This document shows positions 31,682 through 38,729 of a stretch of DNA of 54,217 bases, in pieces. The first letter of the stretch is position 1. The number at the start of each line of letters is the position of its first letter. Both the position numbers and the translations under genes were made by a program. A model generated the notes under the pieces. The model was not told the origin of the DNA, made no database searches, and saw only the letters and a program-made list of their open reading frames with translations. Origin of the DNA: a candidate division FCPU426 bacterium (lineage in GTDB: Bacteria > Oederibacteriota > Muellerivitia > Muellerivitales > Muellerivitaceae); NCBI GenBank assembly GCA_030041545.1, contig JASHNQ010000004.1:1-54217 (forward strand). The letters are read 5' to 3'.

Positions 31682-33475
31682 TTACCCGATATACCCGCCC
31701 TTCTGCAAATTCCACAGCTTCCGGTAAAGCCCCGGTTTCCTTATCAGTTCCTTGTGGCTTCCCTTCTGCGCCACCTTGCCCTTGTCCAGCACCACGATGA
31801 TGTCCGCTCCCATGATGGTGGAAAGCCGGTGGGCGATCATCAGGCAGGTCCTTCCCCTCATGAGCCCCCTCAAGCCCTCCTGGATCTCGTGTTCTGTTTC
31901 CGAGTCCAGCGAGGAAGTGGCCTCGTCCAGGATGAGGATCTTCTTGTCCGCCAAAAGGGCCCGGGCGATGGAAACCCTCTGCTTTTCACCGCCGGATAGC
32001 TTCACGCCCCGCTCCCCCACGATGGTTTTTTCGCGGGAAGGCAGGCTTTCGATGAATTTCTCCAGTTGGGCGAAACGGATGGCCTTGAAGACCTGTTCCC
32101 GGGAAGCTTGGGGGTTGGAAAAGGCGATGTTGTTGTAGATGGTGTCGTCGAAGAGGATGCATTCCTGGGGCACCATGGAAAGCGAATCCCTGAGGGATTC
32201 CTGGGTGACATCCCGAATGCGCTGCCCGTCCAGGCGGATGTCCCCCCTTTCCACGTCGTAAAGCCGGTACAAGAGGCGGATCAAGGTGGTCTTGCCCGCG
32301 CCCGAGGGCCCCACCACCGCCACCCGCTTGTGGGCCGGCACCCTCAGCGTGAACCCCGACAGCACCGGCTTCTTGCGGTAGGTGAAGGCCACGTCCTTGA
32401 ACTCGATGCCGCCCTTGGCCAGTTGAAGCGGTCTTGCGCCCGGAGCGTCCTTGATCTCGTTCTCCAGCTTGCCGTACTGGAAAAGGTCCTCGAAGTCCGC
32501 GATGGCGCGCACCATGTTGCGCACGCCCATGATGAAGCCAGAGAGGGGCTGCATCAGGGTGCCGTAGGTGGCGAAGACGAACACGAAGGTGCCCACAGTC
32601 ATGCCGCCGGCCAGGAGGCTTGAAAGCGAGAGCGCGATCACCGCGAAGGCGCCCAGCCCCACCAAGAGCAGTTGCCCCCCCTCCAGCCATTTGTACTGGT
32701 CCCAAAAGCCCAGCTGGAGCTCCCGGGTCTTCTCGCTGAGCTCGAAGAACCGGCCCTGCACGTCCCCCTCCTTGGCGAAATACTTGATGGGCTCGATGTT
32801 GGTGAAAACGTCGCTGATGTTGGCCTTCTCGATGTCGGACATGTTGTTGTACAGCGCGTTGGCCCTCTGCTGCCTCTGGGTGACGGTCAGGGAAAAGGCC
32901 ACGTAAACCGTGACCGTGGCCAGCACCGCGAAGCCCACCGGACGGGTGAAGTAGAAAATGGAGCCGCCCGCCAGGCCCAACTGGAAGAGCACGGGCACGA
33001 ACTGGAAGATGATCACGTCCGTCATGGTTTCCACCGACCCCGACCCCCGGATCAGGCGGGAAATGAGGGAGCCCGTCTTGTGCGAGCTGTGGAAGCCGTG
33101 GGAGAGGAAAAGCAGGTGGCCGAAGAAGTGGCGTTTGATATCCGCGATGAGCTTGGATTCCAGCCGGTTGATGGAGCCCAGGTACTGCCACCTGCCCCAG
33201 CCCCGGGCCACGGGAATGGCGAGGATCACCCCGAAGGCCTTGGGGAGGAAAGTATTCAGTCCTCCCCCGTCGTCCGTGTGGTGGAGGAACTGGGTGGCAT
33301 GGTCCACGATGAGCTTGAAGGTGTAATTGAGCGCCAAGTCGAGGGTTTGGATCACGAAAGCCAGGAGGATCAGGAAGACGCAGACGCCCTTATATTTCGA
33401 AAGGAACCCGAAATAGACCTTGAAGTTGTAGCGGAAGTCGATGACTTCCTTGTCCGATACCTCGATGGCGGCCAT
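31682..33475 (-). CDS. ABC exporter, fused permease and ATPase
   Basis: A 597-residue half-transporter. Six transmembrane helices are in residues about 25-330 (GVCVFLILLAFVIQTLDLAL is the first). The ATPase domain (about 355-590) has Walker A GPSGAGKT, Q-loop MVPQECILF, signature LSGGEKQR, Walker B ILILDEATSSLD and the H-loop AHRLST. It would work as a homodimer in the inner membrane, exporting lipid, peptide or drug; members of this ABCB/Atm1-like form cannot be told apart by substrate from sequence. AAAAGGGA precedes the start. Its first 56 codons and leader are duplicated at 34778-34954, on the far side of the DUF4143 ATPase gene. Confidence 0.9.
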   Translation of the reverse strand: MAAIEVSDKEVIDFRYNFKVYFGFLSKYKGVCVFLILLAFVIQTLDLALNYTFKLIVDHATQFLHHTDDGGGLNTFLPKAFGVILAIPVARGWGRWQYLGSINRLESKLIADIKRHFFGHLLFLSHGFHSSHKTGSLISRLIRGSGSVETMTDVIIFQFVPVLFQLGLAGGSIFYFTRPVGFAVLATVTVYVAFSLTVTQRQQRANALYNNMSDIEKANISDVFTNIEPIKYFAKEGDVQGRFFELSEKTRELQLGFWDQYKWLEGGQLLLVGLGAFAVIALSLSSLLAGGMTVGTFVFVFATYGTLMQPLSGFIMGVRNMVRAIADFEDLFQYGKLENEIKDAPGARPLQLAKGGIEFKDVAFTYRKKPVLSGFTLRVPAHKRVAVVGPSGAGKTTLIRLLYRLYDVERGDIRLDGQRIRDVTQESLRDSLSMVPQECILFDDTIYNNIAFSNPQASREQVFKAIRFAQLEKFIESLPSREKTIVGERGVKLSGGEKQRVSIARALLADKKILILDEATSSLDSETEHEIQEGLRGLMRGRTCLMIAHRLSTIMGADIIVVLDKGKVAQKGSHKELIRKPGLYRKLWNLQKGGYIG

Positions 33476-33517
33476 GCAGGGCGTCCCTTTTCAGATGAGG
33501 ATGGGGCTTTGTTTTTT

Positions 33518-34678
33518 TTAAACCAATGGCAGCGGTTTGCCGGGAAGCATACCCAGCATGAATTCTTCCAGTTCAAGGCAAGGTATCCCATCAAAAACCT
33601 TTTTGGATGGGGAGCGCGAAAGCAGGGCCACTTTGGCCTCCGGATAATCCTTCCGGAAAGCCCTTAATCCAACCGTGTCTTCCGGGCGAACGGCCCCCCG
33701 GGATTTGACCTCAAACGCCCAAAGCCCTGCTTCCCCGAAGGCGACAAAATCAACTTCCAAACCGGCGCGTGTACGCCAAAAGAAAAGGTCATTCTTGCCG
33801 TCCTGGTGTGAAATCCAGGATTTCAAGTGCTGGCCCACCAATCCCTCCAGCGCGCCGCCGCCGATTTCGCGGCCCGAATCCAACGGATTGCGCGGCCGGA
33901 TGGCCTGGTAGACGCCCGGGTCGAAAAAATAAAATTTCGGGTGGGCCGCCAGCAGCCGCTTGGCGCGTTTCTCGAAGACCCTCAGGCGGAAGGCCAACAT
34001 CATGTCCTCAAGGACTTCCACGTAGCCTTCGGCGCTGCGCCGGGTGACGGAGCATTCCGCGGCGACCGCGTTGAGGTTCAACTGCCCCCCGTGACTCAAG
34101 GAAATCGCCTCCAAAAACCTGGCGAAAGCCCCCAAGTCCCTCACGGAGGCTTCTTCCTTGACTTCCTGTTGGATATAAAGAGTGGCATAGGCCCTTAAGG
34201 TTTCCGTGGGGCGCTTCGACGCCAGCGCCAAGGGCAACATACCCTCGCTTAAAGCGCGCTCCAGGTTGAATTCAGTCCCCAGTTCGCAAGCCAAGTAAGG
34301 ATGAAACTGCCTCCATAAAAGCCGCCCGCCCAGCAGGTTCACCCCCGTCCGTCGCAGTTTGCGGGCGCTGGAGCCCGTCAGGATGAACTGGCGGCCCCTC
34401 CCCTTGCCCTCCATGGATTGGTGGACCGCGTCCAGGAGCGCCGGAGCCTTTTGTATCTCATCAATGACGACGGGTTCCCCCGGCGGAGCCTTGGCGATGG
34501 CCTCCCCCAAGCGCTCGGGGCGGGAGGAAAGATCCCGGAATAAGACCGGGTCCAACAAGTCCAGGTACAAGGCTTTCGGGTAGGCGTGTTTGAGCCATGT
34601 TGATTTGCCCGATCCCCTGGGCCCAAAAAGGAAATGGCTTTGATCGATCTTCGGGAAAAGGCGCGGCAGGTAACCCAT
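33518..34678 (-). CDS. AAA+ ATPase of the DUF4143 family
   Basis: A 386-residue protein from ATG 34678 (MGYLPRLFPKIDQSHFLFGP). Walker A is GPRGSGKS, Walker B EPVVIDEIQKAP, and the sensor FILTGSSARKLRR is typical of the AAA_14 module. The C-terminal DUF4143 part is nuclease-like: LFFWRTRAGLEVDFVAFGEA with GLWAFEVKSRG carries the E...D...E-K pattern of a PD-(D/E)XK fold. Function in the family is unclear; these genes spread horizontally. It is sandwiched between the ABC exporter gene and a duplicated copy of that gene's 5' end. A 33-bp palindrome lies directly at its ribosome site. Confidence 0.88.
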   Translation of the reverse strand: MGYLPRLFPKIDQSHFLFGPRGSGKSTWLKHAYPKALYLDLLDPVLFRDLSSRPERLGEAIAKAPPGEPVVIDEIQKAPALLDAVHQSMEGKGRGRQFILTGSSARKLRRTGVNLLGGRLLWRQFHPYLACELGTEFNLERALSEGMLPLALASKRPTETLRAYATLYIQQEVKEEASVRDLGAFARFLEAISLSHGGQLNLNAVAAECSVTRRSAEGYVEVLEDMMLAFRLRVFEKRAKRLLAAHPKFYFFDPGVYQAIRPRNPLDSGREIGGGALEGLVGQHLKSWISHQDGKNDLFFWRTRAGLEVDFVAFGEAGLWAFEVKSRGAVRPEDTVGLRAFRKDYPEAKVALLSRSPSKKVFDGIPCLELEEFMLGMLPGKPLPLV

Positions 34679-34681
34679 GAC

Positions 34682-34714
34682 TTTCAATTTTAACCTGCCA
34701 GGTTAAAATTGAAA
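34682..34714. promoter_or_regulatory. Perfect 33-bp palindrome at the DUF4143 gene start
   Basis: TTTCAATTTTAACCTG and its exact reverse complement flank a single C, so AACCTG-C-CAGGTT is the core. The palindrome ends 4 bp from the start codon and its GAAA also serves as the ribosome site. The position suggests an operator through which the gene product or a partner represses the gene, or a mobile end. Confidence 0.65.
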
Positions 34715-34935
34715 ATAGGCCTTTTTATCCCCCACGCGTTTTCCACCATTTCGCGGAAGATGTTACGGCCAATAGTAAAGGCGCAATTCAGCGCTAAATC
34801 GAGGGCTTGGATCACGAAAGCCAAGAGGATCAGGAAAACGCAGACGCCCTTATATTTCGAAAGGAACCCGAAATAGACCTTGAAGTTGTAGCGGAAGTCG
34901 ATGACTTCCTTGTCGGAGACCTCGATAGCGGCCAT
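34690..34935 (-). pseudogene. Truncated duplicate of the ABC exporter 5' end
   Basis: The first 50 codons (MAAIEVSDKEVIDFRYNFKV and on) equal those of the intact exporter gene, with two changes (QALDLALNC). The frame then enters unrelated sequence and stops inside the DUF4143 palindrome. At DNA level 34778-34954 aligns with 33318-33494 at a constant offset of 1460 bp and about 92% identity, leader and ribosome site included. It cannot make a transporter. Confidence 0.8.
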
Positions 34936-35130
34936 GAAGAGCGTTCCTTTTCAATTTAAAGTTGAAACCTTGTACTAGAAAAGGGCGTTTGGAGCAAAAC
35001 GCGAAAAAGGAAATGGAGCCTTTGTTAGGAATGCTGCCAGCGCGCAACCCGGCCCAGATTCGGATCACCAAAAGTATAAAATATTGGCTAGACAGCTTTT
35101 GATTGCTAAAGTCCCGGACCTTTTGTTTTT

Positions 35131-36840
35131 TTAGATGGGTGAAAGATGTTTTTTTATTTTTTTCGGCCAATCCGCAAGATATGGGATGTTTGCAAAAATA
35201 TCATAAATATCAAAAGTACGGGCCAAAAATTCAAAATCACTTTCAGGGTGTGCAACGTAGTCAACTCCGAAGGCTGCTTGACTGCGACTTGCAAAACGTG
35301 AACACAATTCCTTACCGTCGAAAAGTTTGACTATTTGTTCGACGTCCTTGTTCGCTAAGGCTTCATATACTTTTCCAGCACGAACTTTGAATTTCTCCTC
35401 CAGGTCTACAGGTGGCGTTACTGCAACATTTGTGACCGAGGTATCGCCCAGAGAATACTTAATATCAACATATCTCCGACTCAAGTGAGCGCTGATTGAT
35501 AACAATGTCCTGTCGCGTGCTTCACTAGCTGCTTCAATAAGAACAGCCTTAAATTCTTCAACCGTAACCTCCCGGTTGGTCTTCTTCGACAACAATCGCG
35601 TTGCGACTTCAGGGATCAACAATAACGATTCCGCTTCAAACAAAGGAAAACAGAATATATTCCTGCTTTCCAAATTCCGCACATCGTCGTCATCTCTGCT
35701 ATCGCGATCAATAATTCCACAATTTAGGAACGCGGAGCGTATCTTAGCCCATGATTTATCCTCATTCCTTGCCGCCGCTACAACAGTTTCGTGCCCCGCT
35801 AGCAATACGAGTTCGTATTTATCCTTGGGCAACAAGGCCGAAGCTACACTTCTCAATAAAATATCTTCGCAGAAAACTATCGGGTTACTCGAACGCAATA
35901 TCTGAACACGCGCGCCAACCATCTCTCGAACGATTGTGTATGGGAGAGGTGTTTCGGGCATCAGAATCTCGATTTTACTATCCATCCCCATTAAAAAAGT
36001 TCGAGAAACTTTGGGCCGCGTGGCAAAAACTATATTGTGGGTCGCATGTAAAAAAACTGCTTCTGGAAAATAACCTTCTATTTCTTCCCAAAATTCCACC
36101 GCTCTAGATTCATTAAGATATAATTCTGGCTCATCCACCAAAAAAATAAACTTGCTGGCCCGATTTTCAACCAGCATCCAAGCGAGCAAAAGGATTTGTT
36201 TTTCTCCATCGGAGAGCCCCGCCCATTTAAACGTCGAACTTTTGCCCGAGAAAATTAGCTCGGGGCGTTGAGCTGGATATACAACAGGCTGAGGATCCGG
36301 TATGCCACGATGAACACCTACTTGAGGACGGGGAGCTGATTTTGGAGGTGGCGCCGGTTCCTGAACCATTTCAATTTTTGTCTGATACTTTAATAGTCGT
36401 TCTACCAAGGTTTGAAGTTGACTAAGTTGATCTATTGGAAGCGTTGGTTCTTGACCTTTCTTCCCCCCCTTATACCATGCAAAAATTTGTTCTTTGGATT
36501 TATTATCCCTATGGGGAACCGATTTAATTATGGATGCTATTTCCCAAAATATTGCTTTTCCGAAATCAACCTGCCTTCGAAATATAGCCGATAGAGTAAT
36601 TGAGTCTTCCTCTTTTACTGGAGCCTCATTTGCAGTTATAGGTGTTAGCGAACGATTCGCAGGCAATCGCAGGGCAGAAATCTTTTTGGCATTAAGTGTT
36701 TTTTCTATCGATTCCAACAGGCGCGACTTGCCAGCGCCATTAGGCCCCATAAGAGTGAAGATACGCCCGTGAGCGGGTTCTTGTAGTGCAGCGGTTAGGT
36801 CACTCAAAACATCTATAGATTTTGATTCTTGTTCTGCCAT
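35131..36840 (-). CDS. Fused AAA ATPase-DUF4435 (TOPRIM-like) protein, PARIS (AriAB)-like candidate defence gene
   Basis: A 569-residue protein. The N-terminal ABC/SMC-type ATPase has Walker A GPNGAGKS (32-39), signature LSDGEKQ (209-215), Walker B FIFLVDEPE (231-239) and H-loop HATHN. The C-terminal part (about 315-569) resembles DUF4435: IVFCED with E325, then NCGIIDRD with D378 and D380, the acid set of a TOPRIM nuclease. PARIS systems pair AriA ATPase with AriB DUF4435 and also occur as single fused proteins; in known systems a phage anti-restriction protein triggers AriB tRNA cleavage. This gene is much more AT-rich than its neighbours, which suggests transfer. An OLD-like ATPase-TOPRIM protein of another group is the main alternative. 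AGGTGG precedes the start. Confidence 0.72.
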   Translation of the reverse strand: MAEQESKSIDVLSDLTAALQEPAHGRIFTLMGPNGAGKSRLLESIEKTLNAKKISALRLPANRSLTPITANEAPVKEEDSITLSAIFRRQVDFGKAIFWEIASIIKSVPHRDNKSKEQIFAWYKGGKKGQEPTLPIDQLSQLQTLVERLLKYQTKIEMVQEPAPPPKSAPRPQVGVHRGIPDPQPVVYPAQRPELIFSGKSSTFKWAGLSDGEKQILLLAWMLVENRASKFIFLVDEPELYLNESRAVEFWEEIEGYFPEAVFLHATHNIVFATRPKVSRTFLMGMDSKIEILMPETPLPYTIVREMVGARVQILRSSNPIVFCEDILLRSVASALLPKDKYELVLLAGHETVVAAARNEDKSWAKIRSAFLNCGIIDRDSRDDDDVRNLESRNIFCFPLFEAESLLLIPEVATRLLSKKTNREVTVEEFKAVLIEAASEARDRTLLSISAHLSRRYVDIKYSLGDTSVTNVAVTPPVDLEEKFKVRAGKVYEALANKDVEQIVKLFDGKELCSRFASRSQAAFGVDYVAHPESDFEFLARTFDIYDIFANIPYLADWPKKIKKHLSPI

Positions 36841-36941
36841 GTAAATTCCACCTCATCATCTTAAACAATGAGAAAGCCAAGGACGCTTGGGTCAACGCGG
36901 AAATTAAATCCGCTCAGAAATCGAAAGAATGGCAAAGATTT

Positions 36942-37712
36942 TTAGAATATTTTCAAATCATTCCCAACACCTTTTAATTGCCACTCCATAAAAGCGCGCA
37001 ATGTTTTAAAAGCGTGTTCAACAAGAAAATGGTCCCTTTGGACATTCGGGTTTTTGCCACCATGAAAAAGGTTGTTTCGAACCGCATACCAAAATTCAAC
37101 CATGTTGACCCAGTCCCTCGTTGTTTTGACAACACCTTTCTTCTCTTTTGCTTTTTTCGGTTGGTCTCCCGAACTGTTCCACCATTTGTCCACTTCAGGA
37201 TTATCCATATCCCTCGAAGCATTTAACAAAGGTTTCTTTTTCAGTTCCGCAATTAACTCTTCCCAAGTCCACTTCAGTCTTGTATCCGCGTGGATAATTT
37301 TTAGGTACATTGCTTCAAGTTGGGCATTTCGCTTCAGACGTTGGATTGCTGCCCGGTCGGATACTTCTTCAAGGACAATGCGGCTCTTGATAAAAGCATT
37401 GAAGGATATGTACTCGAAAATAAATCTAGAAAAATAATCACCTTGCTCTGCTTTTTCATGCCACATGAAAATCAAATAGTCATAGTCTTTTACTGATTCG
37501 GTCACCAAACCGATCCTCATTCCAAATTGTTTGCAATCCGAATTACGGCACTCATATTCAACCACCCCATAATCCCATTCACCGGTATTACCCGATTCCT
37601 GCGCGGCAATATAATCGGCGAATTGGCCTTCGGTTTCCGTCCCATCCAATTCATCAATGTCAATATATCTATCGACTTTTACCATCAGTTTTGCACATGT
37701 CTCGCAAATCAT
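36942..37712 (-). CDS. Zinc-ribbon protein with C-terminal HEPN-like domain
   Basis: A 256-residue protein from ATG 37712, preceded by GGTAGAG; a longer ATG start at 37763 is less likely because the zinc ribbon would no longer be at the start. Cys3-x2-Cys6 and Cys55-x4-Cys60 form a treble-clef or ribbon. After a helical middle, the C-terminus holds RNNLFH (R212, H217) followed by GGKNPNVQRDHFLVEHAF. R-x4-H with a polar residue after R is the HEPN ribonuclease motif. HEPN proteins occur in abortive infection and toxin systems and usually cleave RNA. It lies 101 bp upstream of the PARIS-like gene in the same direction and is equally AT-rich, so the pair may form one unit. The family is not one I can name. 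Confidence 0.6.
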   Translation of the reverse strand: MICETCAKLMVKVDRYIDIDELDGTETEGQFADYIAAQESGNTGEWDYGVVEYECRNSDCKQFGMRIGLVTESVKDYDYLIFMWHEKAEQGDYFSRFIFEYISFNAFIKSRIVLEEVSDRAAIQRLKRNAQLEAMYLKIIHADTRLKWTWEELIAELKKKPLLNASRDMDNPEVDKWWNSSGDQPKKAKEKKGVVKTTRDWVNMVEFWYAVRNNLFHGGKNPNVQRDHFLVEHAFKTLRAFMEWQLKGVGNDLKIF

Positions 37713-37922
37713 TATCTCTACCGTTATTAATTGTACAGAAACCTTACGAAAATGCGGAGCCATGGAGTCAGGCCACCATAATCCATTTTCCCCATATCCG
37801 GGTTTCGGCCAATAGTTTATTTTCTTAAATCCAAATTTGGTAAAAACAAATAAAAAACCAGGAATTTACTGGCTCCCCCTCCCGCACGCCCATAAATTGG
37901 GCTTAACCTGTAAAATAACCCT

Positions 37923-38723
37923 ATGAAACTTAAAAAAATCATTCTTTGGGCTCTCTCCTTTCTCCTACTCGCTGGGTTTGGTTCTTATTTTTCGTATCGG
38001 CAAATAACTAACGCCGCATCCGATACAGCCCAACCAGTTCTCGCGAAAAACTCACCCGAAGATGAAATACAGATGTTGGTTACGGCTTACATGGGCCAAT
38101 ATTCCCGATGGCCACAGAATGTAGCCGAACTTCAAAAATTCGTTGAAGAAAACCAAGCCCAAAAAGATTTCGATTTAAATGCCTTTCAAGGACTTACTTT
38201 CAGCGAAACCTCTCAAAAAAATTTAAAAATCCACTATTCAAAATTCCAGGACGGGACCATCAGCACGGGTCAGGGAGATTTTGAAATGATTTACGAGCAC
38301 ACTGCCCACCTTGACCTTTTCAAGAACCTCAAATTGAATCCCAAGACAGCAGTGGATTGTTACCGATTGGGGTGCCTCGTTATGTTCTGTGGCGATCAGG
38401 GCAAGGCGATTCCTTATTTCACCAAGGCCATTTCCCTCAAAGCAAACTATGGGGAAGCCTATCTGACCAGGGGGGAGTGTTTTAGTAGCGAAAGAAAAAA
38501 CGACCAAGCCATCCATGACCTGACCTTAGCCATCCAATTCAACAAGGATTCTTGGTTGGGCCTTGCCTATTACGCCCGGGGCCAAGCCAACCTGAATAAG
38601 GGGAATAAGGAACAAGCCATCCAGGATTTCAAAATGGCGATGGATCATGCCCAAGATGACTCGACCATTTATGCCGTGGCCAAAATGGAATTGGCCGAAG
38701 CGCAACCTAAGCCAACGCCGTAG
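37923..38723 (+). CDS. Exported or anchored TPR protein
   Basis: A 266-residue protein with an N-terminal hydrophobic segment (about 4-22, KKIILWALSFLLLAGFGSYF) lacking a clear cleavage site, so possibly membrane anchored. Residues 40-130 are unique (MLVTAYMGQYSRWPQNVAEL). The C-terminal half has three TPR units (AVDCYRLGCLVMFCGDQGKA, YGEAYLTRGECFSSERKNDQ, GLAYYARGQANLNKGNKEQA). It lies divergent from the HEPN gene and is AT-rich like it. Function not known. Confidence 0.65.
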   Translation: MKLKKIILWALSFLLLAGFGSYFSYRQITNAASDTAQPVLAKNSPEDEIQMLVTAYMGQYSRWPQNVAELQKFVEENQAQKDFDLNAFQGLTFSETSQKNLKIHYSKFQDGTISTGQGDFEMIYEHTAHLDLFKNLKLNPKTAVDCYRLGCLVMFCGDQGKAIPYFTKAISLKANYGEAYLTRGECFSSERKNDQAIHDLTLAIQFNKDSWLGLAYYARGQANLNKGNKEQAIQDFKMAMDHAQDDSTIYAVAKMELAEAQPKPTP

Positions 38724-38729
38724 CCTGGG

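Noticed and set aside
34850-35170. 106-codon minus-strand frame upstream of the exporter duplicate
   Set aside because: It overlaps the duplicated exporter leader in another frame and the end of the ATPase-DUF4435 gene; composition is not protein-like.
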